Shown here: positions 14,360-21,160 of the stretch, in pieces | How positions within the stretch are numbered: position 1 is the first letter of the stretch | How the letters are laid out: each line of letters starts with the position of its first letter | Assembly (NCBI GenBank): GCA_900756575.1 | Contig: CAAEKQ010000188.1 | Location: 1 to 27,554, forward strand | Length of the DNA: 27,554 nt | From: an uncultured Oscillospiraceae bacterium | GTDB taxonomy: Bacteria > Bacillota > Clostridia > Oscillospirales > Oscillospiraceae | Direction: 5' to 3' | Made by a program: the position numbers and the translations under genes | The notes under the pieces: model-generated | The model's database searches: none | What the model saw: the letters and a program-made list of their open reading frames with translations, nothing else | Told to the model about the DNA's origin: nothing

Positions 14360-16028
14360 TTCCGACGGCGATTGGAAGTGCTCGCTCGGCATTTTCCGTG
14401 TTCAGCTCCCCGATAAAGCGATAGAAAATCCGAATACTCTGCCGATACGGCTGGTTTCGGTGGGTGGCTTTCACTGCGCCGCCCTCCAGAATTTTGGGAC
14501 CAACTTCGATTCGGTCAACAAATGTCACCAGCTTTTCACGATCCAGTGTGGTCATATCCGTATAGCGCCGGATATGCTCCGCGAACTGATCGTATTGACG
14601 CTGGATATCCGCTGCGATTTCCACAGGGTTCAGATCTTCCATCTGCTGGGAGAGCTGATCCGATTCGGCTTCCAAATCGGCAACCATCTTCTCCAGACGA
14701 TGATCCGCCAATCTTCCCGCCGCGTTGTCCAGATACAGCTTGGAGATCATCTTGTCGATTACCGCAAGACGCGCTTTCGCTTTCTCCCGCTGCACCTTCT
14801 TCAAGGCAAGATTATCTTCGGAAACCTCTCGGTCAATCGCTTCCTTGGCCATAGCCTGAATCTGATCGTCACTCAGGCTAATCACATAGCTCAGCTCCTG
14901 ACGAACCACTTCCACCAAATCTGCATACCGAATCCGGACACCATCGCATGGATTTGCAATTTCCTTCCGCTGGTGGGTACAGGATAGAAACCAGTATTTC
15001 TCGCGTTCGCCTTTGTAGACGGTTCCGCAGGAGCAGAGGGAATACCCGCACTTACCGCACACGGCAATCCCGGAAAAGATGCTTTTCCGAACATGGTCGT
15101 AGGCTTTGTAGCAGCTGGTGCCACGGCCCAGATTTTCCTGTGCCAACTCGAAGATCTCTGTAGTCACCAGCGCTTCGTGGGTGTTTTCGGTGACGGCCCA
15201 ATCCTCTTTGGGGATTGCGACCTTTTTCTTTGACTTCACGCTGACCTTACGGCTTCGCCCCAGCACGGTATGCCCTAAATAGACGCGGTTCTTCAAAATG
15301 CGTTTTACTGTGGTATAGTTCCAGATGTCAGACATTCTGGATGCACCGACCTCTGAAAAATCGTCTCGGTAGAGCACTCTGTATTTCAGCGGCGGAATGA
15401 TTCCATCCTGATTGAGATCCAGTGCAATTCTGCGGGAGGAATCGCCATTGGCAGCCTGACGGAAAATCCGCTTTACCACAGGGGCGGTTACTTCATCCGG
15501 AACCAGATGATTCTTATTGCCCTTTTCCTTTTTGTAGCCATAGGGGGGACAAGCACAATACTGTCCCTGCTCCCGCTTGGTACGGAGAACGTCTTTTACC
15601 TTCCGGGAGCCGTCCCGAAGATATACCTCGTTCATTGCGAACTGGAAGGGGGCCATGATGTTCTCATGTTCCGTGTCGAAGTTGTCGGCAATGGCGATAT
15701 AGCGGATGCCATGCTCCGGATAATATTGCTCGGCGTAGTAACTGGCCTCGACCATGTCACGGCCCAGGCGGGAAAGGTCTTTGGTGATTACAATATCGGC
15801 CCTTCCTTTTTCCAGCTCCCGCATCATTTCCTGAAAACCGGGACGCTCAAAATTGCCGCCTGACCAGCCATCGTCCACAAAGGTACGAACTAAATTCAGC
15901 CCATGCTGCGTACAATAGTTGGTAATCATCAGGCGTTGGTTTTTAATACTCGCCGACTCTCCGGACTGCGCTTCTTCTCGAGACAGCCGAAGGTAGGCAA
16001 ATGTCTTTTTATCTCTGTCAGCTCTCAT
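14352..16028 (-). CDS. Large serine recombinase (integrase/excisionase of the element)
   Basis: The 558-residue protein has an AAGGAGG site before ATG 16028. The N-terminal resolvase domain has FAYLRLSREE (catalytic S17), VDDGWSGGNFERPGF and VITKDLSRLGRD. A recombinase domain follows (GQYCACPPYGYKK, WNYTTVKRILKNRVYLG), then a zinc ribbon beginning CGKCGYSLC, and a coiled coil near residues 430-480. The length and order fit the TnpX/Tn4451-like and prophage-type large serine recombinases. It is the last gene of a minus-strand operon and reads toward the truncated SASP gene about 140 bases away, the usual position next to the attachment site. Confidence 0.93.
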   Translation of the reverse strand: MRADRDKKTFAYLRLSREEAQSGESASIKNQRLMITNYCTQHGLNLVRTFVDDGWSGGNFERPGFQEMMRELEKGRADIVITKDLSRLGRDMVEASYYAEQYYPEHGIRYIAIADNFDTEHENIMAPFQFAMNEVYLRDGSRKVKDVLRTKREQGQYCACPPYGYKKEKGNKNHLVPDEVTAPVVKRIFRQAANGDSSRRIALDLNQDGIIPPLKYRVLYRDDFSEVGASRMSDIWNYTTVKRILKNRVYLGHTVLGRSRKVSVKSKKKVAIPKEDWAVTENTHEALVTTEIFELAQENLGRGTSCYKAYDHVRKSIFSGIAVCGKCGYSLCSCGTVYKGEREKYWFLSCTHQRKEIANPCDGVRIRYADLVEVVRQELSYVISLSDDQIQAMAKEAIDREVSEDNLALKKVQREKAKARLAVIDKMISKLYLDNAAGRLADHRLEKMVADLEAESDQLSQQMEDLNPVEIAADIQRQYDQFAEHIRRYTDMTTLDREKLVTFVDRIEVGPKILEGGAVKATHRNQPYRQSIRIFYRFIGELNTENAERALPIAVGSL

Positions 16029-16039
16029 GTTGCCTCCTT

Positions 16040-16216
16040 CTACAGAGCCGACCCATTCACTGTATTATATCGAGATGGAGACTGCTTCGTCAAGGGTATA
16101 ATTTGGTGGTTGCGGTTGGTCAGGGACTCCAGAATCACATCCTCCAAGGGCTGATTCCCTCGAAATACCCGATGAACCTCATAGGTCGAATGCCCAATCT
16201 GAATTGTATTTTCCAT
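16040..16216 (-). CDS. TnpW-like small transposon protein
   Basis: A 58-residue protein starting at ATG 16216, 7 bases after GGAGG. MENTIQIGHSTYEVHRVF followed by a short helix resembles TnpW family proteins (PF14202), small proteins found directly upstream of large serine recombinases in clostridial elements. Its TAG stop lies 11 bases before the recombinase start and next to the recombinase ribosome binding site. TnpW function is not established; a helper role in recombination is an inference from location. Confidence 0.7.
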   Translation of the reverse strand: MENTIQIGHSTYEVHRVFRGNQPLEDVILESLTNRNHQIIPLTKQSPSRYNTVNGSAL

Positions 16217-16282
16217 AAAGACACCTCCACGACTAGTTTGACCGGTATTGCCGGATTTATCCTGTCTTCCCAATGGAGCACG

Positions 16283-16624
16283 TTACGGCAGCTGCACGGA
16301 CTCTGTGGGGCGGCAGCCGTATCTATTATAAAAGCTGCAATCCACGGCCCAAAGCTGTTCCGGACGGATGGAATCCACCCGGCGGCGGAGACAGCGCTTC
16401 GGAATCCGAATGCACCGCCCAAGGTCGGGGCGAAAGCCCTGCCCAAGTATGATCCCTTTGGAACGGTTGCAGACCGGATTGACCAGAATGACATCAGCCG
16501 TCTCGCAGGGAATGCTTCCGTCGTCGTTCTTCATGATCAGCACATAGCCGGGTGCGCCGGAGGAATAGAAAACCGTCGGTGCAAAACGGACCTGATAGAT
16601 GTCTCCACGATGTAAACTACGCAT
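16283..16624 (-). CDS. PemK/MazF-fold protein, short form
   Basis: A 113-residue protein whose ATG (16624) overlaps the preceding stop by 8 bases, with AAGGAG upstream. HRGDIYQVRFAPTVFYSSGA followed by PGYVLIMKNDD matches the N-terminal strands of PemK/MazF ribonuclease toxins (RGDIYxxxF, then PVLIIQND). The middle and end diverge and add several Arg and Cys residues. No antitoxin gene of the usual AbrB or ribbon-helix-helix kind precedes it. In this operon it may be a regulatory RNA-binding derivative rather than a toxin. Catalytic competence cannot be judged from sequence alone. Confidence 0.6.
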   Translation of the reverse strand: MRSLHRGDIYQVRFAPTVFYSSGAPGYVLIMKNDDGSIPCETADVILVNPVCNRSKGIILGQGFRPDLGRCIRIPKRCLRRRVDSIRPEQLWAVDCSFYNRYGCRPTESVQLP

Positions 16625-16799
16625 GTTTCCGAACTCCTTCTCTCTGGTATTCCGTATAGTAGTATTCATAGCCGCGCCGAACACGGCACACATCACAGGG
16701 CTCCTTGAGCCACTGATACTGGGGCGTTGCTCTGACCCTGCGGCCAAAAATGCGGCGGCAGCGAGGGCAAAGCGTAATTGCAGCAGGTTCACAGTTCAT
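16617..16799 (-). CDS. Small zinc-finger-like protein (CPRC/CDVC)
   Basis: A 60-residue basic protein starting at ATG 16799 within the 3' end of the upstream gene. Two Cys pairs, CPRC (11-14) and CDVC (35-38), are spaced like a small zinc ribbon, followed by a Tyr- and Arg-rich tail (RRGYEYYYTEYQ). I do not know a named family. The overlap on both sides (11 bases upstream, 8 downstream) shows it is translated as part of the operon. It may bind nucleic acid or a partner protein. Confidence 0.65.
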   Translation of the reverse strand: MNCEPAAITLCPRCRRIFGRRVRATPQYQWLKEPCDVCRVRRGYEYYYTEYQREGVRKHA

Positions 16800-17133
16800 G
16801 GGCGATTACCCCCTTCTGCTTGCCGGAAGCAGTTGTCTGCTCTCCATCTGGACCAAATCGTGCAATGGCAATGGCTCGAACAATTCTGCGGAAACAGGGA
16901 TCGTTGACGTCCCGGCGGCTTGCCAGCTCGTCCAGAGAGATGTTCCCGGAGCCGTCATAGAGTGCTTTGGCGGCTTGGAGGGAAGCATAGGCTTCGCTGG
17001 TCAGCGACTGACGGCACAAGCGGTTGAAAAAGATCTTCTCGTCCTCGAAACAATCCAGAGACAGCTCTGAGAGCTCTTTATCCTTGAGAAGCAGGTACTT
17101 TGCCGCTTCATATCTGCGTTTTTCAAATGTCAT
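16789..17133 (-). CDS. Conserved-type hypothetical protein of recombinase operon
   Basis: A 114-residue protein starting at ATG 17133 behind a clear AGGAGGTT site; the longer frame upstream lacks a ribosome binding site. It looks mostly helical and charged (MTFEKRRYEAAKYLLLKDKE...), with no membrane segment and no motif I recognise. SLQAAKALYDGSGNISLDEL faintly resembles a calcium-loop pattern but lacks the needed acidic positions. Its place between two Cys-rich genes suggests a role within the element. Function unknown. Confidence 0.6.
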   Translation of the reverse strand: MTFEKRRYEAAKYLLLKDKELSELSLDCFEDEKIFFNRLCRQSLTSEAYASLQAAKALYDGSGNISLDELASRRDVNDPCFRRIVRAIAIARFGPDGEQTTASGKQKGVIAHEL

Positions 17134-17149
17134 AGTGGGAACCTCCTGT

Positions 17150-17398
17150 TCAAATGGCAATGGGAGCAGACGGAATGTACAGCGCCTGGGGCGCTTTGGG
17201 CTGCACCATTTCCAGCAGCATTCGGTGGCAGCTGCCAACGCAGGCGGAATCCACGGCGTAGGGGCAGCCGGCACAGGGATGAAAGGGAATGCGCCCTCGC
17301 TGGCCCAGACAGTCGCCGCTGGGCCGGGTGCAGTTGTCGGCCAGCTTGTCGAAGAACAAGCAGCTTCTGCAAGATCGATACTGTTGATAGGAAATCAT
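17150..17398 (-). CDS. Small cysteine-rich protein
   Basis: An 82-residue protein starting at ATG 17398. Its AGGAGG ribosome binding site lies inside the last codons of the gene before it, and the gap is 4 bases. Nine cysteines (CRSC near residue 9, then C23, C30, CAGC, C50, C54) suggest a zinc or iron-sulfur fold. No recognised family. Tight coupling with the PemK-like gene upstream is the only functional clue. Confidence 0.6.
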   Translation of the reverse strand: MISYQQYRSCRSCLFFDKLADNCTRPSGDCLGQRGRIPFHPCAGCPYAVDSACVGSCHRMLLEMVQPKAPQALYIPSAPIAI

Positions 17399-17402
17399 AT
17401 GC

Positions 17403-17963
17403 TTACCTCCTGATCGGTGCGTTGGATGTTTGGATGCGTACACGATAGGCCCGATTGCCCTTTTTGCCGCACAGACCGCAGCGTCTGCTGAGTGCGCCAT
17501 TGTCGGCGTCCTCTTTGGCGGCCTTGATAATCTGGAAGGCAGAGGATTCATACAGCAGTCCGGCGCAGTTGCGGCAGAGCATCATTGTTTCGGAATTGTC
17601 CCGGACGGTGCCGATACTGATTTTCCGCGCTTTATTGAGCTCCTGCATAGCTTCCAAATCCAGCGAACCGATATAGCCGCGCAAGTAGAGCTTATCCAGC
17701 GTGACAAGCTGTTCCGTGAGAATCAGCGAATTACGCGGGAGTCCAAAGTTCTTGCCAATGTGGACGTGTGTTGGCAGTTCCTTTTTGCTGGCGGTTGTCA
17801 GAACTGCACCGATCACCGTATGACTGTACCGGTTGCCTACATTGTTGGAAAGAATCACAATGGGACGTGCGCCGCGCTGGGCGCTTCCGTAGACAGACTG
17901 CGAAACTGCGTGCTCCAGGTCTGCATAGTACAGGTCTCCTCGAAGAATAGGTTTAGTTTCCAT
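17403..17963 (-). CDS. PemK/MazF-fold protein with C-terminal zinc ribbon
   Basis: The protein has 186 residues. ATG 17963 is chosen over 17969 because the GGGGG site is 7 bases from it and only 1 from the other. The N-terminal domain has ILRGDLYYADL (6-16), RPIVILSNN (33-41), TVIGAVLTT and LILTEQLVTLDK, the standard strands of PemK/MazF mRNA interferases. An extra C-terminal domain has C130-x2-C133 and C162-x2-C165, a zinc ribbon. Such fusions are unusual for plain toxins. A very short overlapping frame precedes it and could be a partner. It may act as an RNA-targeting regulator or toxin carried by the mobile element. Confidence 0.75.
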   Translation of the reverse strand: METKPILRGDLYYADLEHAVSQSVYGSAQRGARPIVILSNNVGNRYSHTVIGAVLTTASKKELPTHVHIGKNFGLPRNSLILTEQLVTLDKLYLRGYIGSLDLEAMQELNKARKISIGTVRDNSETMMLCRNCAGLLYESSAFQIIKAAKEDADNGALSRRCGLCGKKGNRAYRVRIQTSNAPIRR

Positions 17964-18117
17964 GTTCATGCCCCCTATGTATATCCCATGACTGAAATTG
18001 CTTTCCGAGCCATGGAATGTTGTCAACTTCTATAACGAACAGCCTTTTATTTGTCCTCAACACCCCAAACGCTGTTTTGCGGGAAATCGTCAGGCGACCA
18101 TTTGCATCTGGTCTCAT
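17953..18117 (-). CDS. Possible 54-residue partner of PemK-like gene
   Basis: A short frame starting at ATG 18117 with a good GGGGAGG site 8 bases upstream. It ends at TAA 17953-17955, overlapping the PemK-like start by 11 bases. The sequence MRPDANGRLTISRKTAFGVL followed by RTNKRLFVIEVDN has a faint AbrB/SpoVT-like look (DxxGRLTI), which would suit an antitoxin. The similarity is weak. Ribosome binding site and overlap are the main support. Confidence 0.45.
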   Translation of the reverse strand: MRPDANGRLTISRKTAFGVLRTNKRLFVIEVDNIPWLGKQFQSWDIHRGHEHGN

Positions 18118-18396
18118 AGGAATCGCACCTCCCCGTGGGTCTCACCGGGCTGCCTCGCATTCGGACAGACGTATCATTATTTAACTGCTGCCCGTCATGG
18201 CCAATCCAAGATGGAATATGAACAGCGCGACCTGTTCACGCATTTGCCTTGCGGCAGAGGTGCGGCTTGTACCGAAGTACGACAGCAGACTTTTCCTGAC
18301 GAAATGACTGATTCAGTTGGGTTACAGCTGTTTTTCAACTGTGCCTATATTGTAGCGGATAAATTGATGCTTTTTTAGGGACTGGTTGTGTCGATT
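18118..18396. other. No convincing gene; likely leader of minus-strand operon
   Basis: About 280 bases without a supportable gene. A plus-strand frame (17998-18378) has no ribosome binding site and no recognisable protein features. On the minus strand TACAAT near 18340 could be a -10 box for the recombinase operon, but no good -35 stands with it. A leader of about 220 bases would result. Confidence 0.35.
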
Positions 18397-18421
18397 ACCG
18401 GGACAGTTTGTCCCGGTTTTT
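18397..18421 (+). terminator. Intrinsic terminator-like hairpin
   Basis: A perfect 9-bp stem (ACCGGGACA with TGTCCCGGT, GTT loop) followed by TTTT on the plus strand; AAAA stands on the other side. It lies 12 bases past the end of the minus-strand XRE gene. By its T tract it stops plus-strand transcription. It may act in both directions and insulate the recombinase operon. Confidence 0.7.
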
Positions 18422-18433
18422 CAGATATTGGTA

Positions 18434-18712
18434 TTAGACTGAACCGTTCAATATTTGAATGGCCTTGTTAATTCGTTCTTGAAGCGCGGAATCTGATGCA
18501 GGTTCTCCGAGAATTAGGTAATCCAGCGATACATGAAACGAGAACGCAACATCAACCAGCGTTTCGATGGATGCAGCGCGAATACCACTTTCGATTTTTC
18601 TAAGGTAGCTGTCGGTGATGCACAATCTGTCTGCAAATTCCTCCTGCGTGATGCCATTTTCTCGTCTAAGTTCTTTTATTCTTCTTCCGGTTTCAGATGG
18701 ATTGTATTTCAT
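18434..18712 (-). CDS. XRE-family helix-turn-helix regulator
   Basis: A 92-residue protein starting at ATG 18712 with AAAGGA upstream; the longer frame to 18853 has no good start site. It is a clear XRE fold: GRRIKELRRENGITQEEFAD, then LCITDSYLRKIESGIRAASIETLVDVA. Length and lack of an extra domain fit a small DNA-binding repressor. It is isolated between two hairpins, so it is probably its own unit. Its target may be its own promoter or the recombinase operon. The 200 bases upstream (18713-18919) hold no gene I can support. Confidence 0.85.
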   Translation of the reverse strand: MKYNPSETGRRIKELRRENGITQEEFADRLCITDSYLRKIESGIRAASIETLVDVAFSFHVSLDYLILGEPASDSALQERINKAIQILNGSV

Positions 18713-18919
18713 GATCTGTCCTTTCCGCCGTTCTGCGGTCAGGGCTGATGTACAACTGCTTGCAGGGTCAGATCGGTCCGATACCTGCCGAGCCTGATGG
18801 GCGCACCAAGGTAAGGGTACCGATACTGTCCTCCGATTGAGACGGAACAGCATATGTATCCTCAGCCCTTAATGCATGTCAGGCTACGATATTTTGATTT
18901 TCCGGGAATGACCGCGCAG

Positions 18920-18987
18920 AAAAAACAAAAAGGGACCGGGGTATGGCACCACCAGCGTTGTACTGATGATGTTCATACCCCGGTCCC
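18920..18987 (-). terminator. Long-loop intrinsic terminator of the dinB operon
   Basis: Exact 14-base arms (GGGACCGGGGTATG 18932-18945 and CATACCCCGGTCCC 18974-18987) enclose 28 bases. Read on the minus strand the hairpin is followed by TTTTTGTTTTTT, a textbook U tract. It lies 46 bases after the last gene of the dinB operon. The loop is unusually long for a terminator. Confidence 0.85.
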
Positions 18988-19033
18988 GTAATCGTCTGCT
19001 CTGGACGACCCAGCGCCCCGGTGGCGCATTGAT

Positions 19034-19249
19034 TTATAAAATGACTTTCTTCTGTGTAAGGCCATGCCGAAGGGGCTTTACACGGGTGGCTGCCATGGCG
19101 TCAAAATCAAACAGTGAGAACTTTCCGCACACGGGACACTTCATGGATGATTTCCCGTGGGTGCCATGGTAAACCAGAACCTGCGCTTTGCAGCCGCAGG
19201 CATATTGGATTTTGCCTTTCAGGTTGTACTCAATATCAATTTCCTGCAA
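19034..19249 (-). CDS. Small zinc-ribbon protein of the dinB operon
   Basis: About 71 residues, starting at TTG 19249 with AGAGG 6 bases upstream; ATG 19267 is the alternative, adding six residues. CGC near the middle and MKCPVCGKF form a two-part CxC...CxxC zinc ribbon, followed by FDFDAMAATRVKPLRHGLTQ. Stop TAA at 19034-19036. The gene begins right after the preceding stop and is the last before the terminator. The family is unknown to me. A role with the Y-family polymerase is inferred only from the operon. Confidence 0.65.
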   Translation of the reverse strand: MQEIDIEYNLKGKIQYACGCKAQVLVYHGTHGKSSMKCPVCGKFSLFDFDAMAATRVKPLRHGLTQKKVIL

Positions 19250-19250
19250 T

Positions 19251-19430
19251 CTAATCCTCTGCCTCATATAATAAACGGTCAATCTCCGCAATTTTCCGCT
19301 GCAGCCGGGAAATTGCCTGTTCCTTCAGCATTCGCCGTTGCTTTAGCTGCTGGACCTTTGCAGGATGTTGACTGCTGCGAATGCTGTGCGCTGCAAGCAT
19401 ATGATCTACGGTGTAAGTTTTCGGTATCAC
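19251..19430 (-). CDS. Small coiled-coil-like protein of the dinB operon
   Basis: A 59-residue frame from GTG 19430 to TAG 19251-19253. The GTG is 3 bases after the previous stop, and GGGAG lies 10 bases before it, so it fills an otherwise empty slot of the operon. The first part (MIPKTYTVDHMLAAHSIRSS) is followed by a strongly charged helix (KVQQLKQRRMLKEQAISRLQ...) with heptad-like leucines and isoleucines to the end. No known family. Position, start site and composition support a real gene that automated calling could miss. Confidence 0.6.
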   Translation of the reverse strand: MIPKTYTVDHMLAAHSIRSSQHPAKVQQLKQRRMLKEQAISRLQRKIAEIDRLLYEAED

Positions 19431-19433
19431 TTT

Positions 19434-19706
19434 TTAATCCGCTCCCTTCGCTTCTACGAACCAGTGGTAATTTTCCTCATAGTAGAGATAGCGCTCCTGC
19501 CCCTGCACCATAATGGTATATCGGAGCCCAACGCCCCCGGCCTTTCGGCTGGCTGCCCGCTGACAGAACTTAATCCGGTCAATTTCATATTTCCGGCCAT
19601 CCTCCCAGATCAGCCAAAGAGGACGCAGCTTGCCGTCTTTTGTAAACTCCGCAATGACATCCACATAAATCTTGAATTTGGTGGATTCCACCTTGGATGT
19701 GACCAA
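19434..19706 (-). CDS. Conserved-type protein following the Y-family polymerase
   Basis: About 90 residues. The start is probably TTG 19706, 8 bases after GGAGG; GTG 19715 overlaps that site and is less likely. It is beta-rich, with KIYVDVIAEFTKDGKLRPLW, then IWEDGRKYEIDRI, RRYT-like YTIMVQGQERYLYYEE and HWFVEA, looking like a small SH3-type barrel. From memory, proteins of this type follow dinB/UvrX-like polymerases in gut Clostridia. That places it as a polymerase accessory, analogous in position (not sequence) to YolD in Bacillus. The function is unproven. Confidence 0.65.
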   Translation of the reverse strand: MVTSKVESTKFKIYVDVIAEFTKDGKLRPLWLIWEDGRKYEIDRIKFCQRAASRKAGGVGLRYTIMVQGQERYLYYEENYHWFVEAKGAD

Positions 19707-19722
19707 AATGAGCACCTCCCAC

Positions 19723-20994
19723 TCATACGCCCACCTGATTGCCGCGCTGCATATAGCCCCGCGGGTGGACGATATTATCTTCCTTGGCGTTCAGGGACGC
19801 CAGCTTACGGTCTTTGTACATACAGCCCCGCTGTATCGCCTGAAATCCGAATCGTCTGCGGAGATCATCTACGGTTTGCTCCACCTTGAGCTGATTCTCA
19901 CGCTTCCGAGGATCTGCATAGAGATTCAGCTGATATGGACAGGTATCCACCACCAGTTCGGAAACCCGGATGCCAATGCTCCGGATGGGCTTATCCCAGT
20001 GATAATTGGCCCGGAACAGCTCCAAGGCCGCAGCGGCGATTTCAGAGGAAATATTGGTGGGAATCTCCCCCTTCCTCTGACGGGTAAAGGTAAACAGGCC
20101 GTTATCCCGAACCGACAGTTCCACGACATATCCAGCAAATCCATTCTCACGGAGCCGGGCGGCAACGCTTTCAGCGAGAAGATGAACGATGATGGACACA
20201 TCCTGGTCTGTGGTCAGATCCCGGAAGGTGGTGGTGCTGTTTCCAATACTCTTGATGGGCGCAGATGAGTTCTCCAGACTGACCGGCGTTTGATCGGTGC
20301 CATTGGCGAACGCCCCCAGCACCAACCCCATCTTTCCGAGAGTGGATTTCAGAAAGGTGTCATCGCATGCTGCCAGCTGTCCAATGGTGTAAATGCCGTA
20401 TCGGTGCAGCTTTTTCCGGGTTGCTGGGCCCACATACAAAAGATCTTCCACAGGCTTTGTCCAGACAATCTCCCGGTAGTTGTCCCGGGTGATCTCGGTG
20501 ATGGCATCCGGCTTTTTGTAGTCAGACCCGAACTTTGCAAAAATCTTGTTCCAGCTGACGCCGATGCTGACGGTGATCCCAAGCTCACGTTTGATGCGCT
20601 GCCGGATTTCTTCGGCGATACGCATGCCATCGCCTTTGATCTGAGCGCTGGCTGTCACATCGAGCCAGGATTCGTCCAACCCAAATGCCTCCTGCAAGTC
20701 CGTGTAGTCTGCATAGATCTTGTGGGCCAGTTTGGAGAATCGCAAATAGATGTCCATTCTAGGCGATACAATCTGAAGGTTGGGGCAGCATTCACGGGCT
20801 TGCCACAGAGCCATGCCGGTTTTGACACCGGCCTTCTTTGCAAGCTGATCCTTTGCCAGAATGATTCCATGCCGGGCTTCAGGATCACCGCCCACGGCCA
20901 GAGGCTTCCCCCTGAGCTCCGGGTGGTAGAGAAGCTCAATGCTTGCATAGCAGGAGTTCATGTCGCTGTGCAGTATGGTTCTCTGGCTGCCCAT
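19723..20994 (-). CDS. Y-family DNA polymerase (DinB/UvrX-like)
   Basis: A 423-residue protein starting at ATG 20994 behind AGGAAGG. HSDMNSCYAS (catalytic D11) and GLDESWLDVT (D107, E108) are the palm metal-binding residues. GVSWNKIFAKFGSDYKKPDA and LYVGPATRKKL (helix-hairpin-helix) follow, then the little-finger domain. It copies past DNA lesions with low fidelity. It heads a four-gene operon and is transcribed divergently from an S24 repressor through operator-bearing consensus promoters, so damage-induced expression is likely. Mobile elements often carry such polymerases. Assignment to DinB, UvrX or ImuB subgroup is uncertain. Confidence 0.93.
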   Translation of the reverse strand: MGSQRTILHSDMNSCYASIELLYHPELRGKPLAVGGDPEARHGIILAKDQLAKKAGVKTGMALWQARECCPNLQIVSPRMDIYLRFSKLAHKIYADYTDLQEAFGLDESWLDVTASAQIKGDGMRIAEEIRQRIKRELGITVSIGVSWNKIFAKFGSDYKKPDAITEITRDNYREIVWTKPVEDLLYVGPATRKKLHRYGIYTIGQLAACDDTFLKSTLGKMGLVLGAFANGTDQTPVSLENSSAPIKSIGNSTTTFRDLTTDQDVSIIVHLLAESVAARLRENGFAGYVVELSVRDNGLFTFTRQRKGEIPTNISSEIAAAALELFRANYHWDKPIRSIGIRVSELVVDTCPYQLNLYADPRKRENQLKVEQTVDDLRRRFGFQAIQRGCMYKDRKLASLNAKEDNIVHPRGYMQRGNQVGV

Positions 20995-21029
20995 GTAGAT
21001 GTGCCTTCCTTCGTTTGGACTGTAATTGC

Positions 21030-21058
21030 ATTATAATATGCTGATTTTGATGTGTCAA
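21030..21058 (-). promoter_or_regulatory. Perfect sigma-A promoter of the dinB operon
   Basis: On the minus strand TTGACA (21058-21053) and TATAAT (21035-21030) are 17 bases apart, an exact consensus. An ATCAGCATA box lies inside the spacer (21045-21037), so repressor binding would block the promoter directly. Confidence 0.88.
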
Positions 21059-21131
21059 CTTCGCATATGTGATAATATCAGCATAATTGATTGACACCGT
21101 ACCGCACAGCGTATATAATACAATCAGCATA
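21037..21131. promoter_or_regulatory. Three ATCAGCATA operator boxes between dinB and the S24 repressor
   Basis: Exact copies of ATCAGCATA occur at 21045-21037 (minus), 21077-21085 (plus) and 21123-21131 (plus). The first lies within the dinB promoter, the second just before the repressor -35, the third just after the repressor -10. This arrangement fits binding by the adjacent S24 repressor, controlling both directions and itself. The binding protein is inferred. Confidence 0.75.
21091..21119 (+). promoter_or_regulatory. Perfect sigma-A promoter of the S24 repressor
   Basis: TTGACA (21091-21096), a 17-base spacer and TATAAT (21114-21119): an exact consensus, 41 bases upstream of the repressor ATG and flanked by operator boxes. 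Confidence 0.9.
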
Positions 21132-21160
21132 AATAGTGATTTTGTCAGGAGGAATTCCAT

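Noticed and set aside
17998..18378. A 126-codon plus-strand frame
   Set aside because: No ribosome binding site, odd composition and no motifs; it overlaps the better-supported minus-strand small frame and probable leader.
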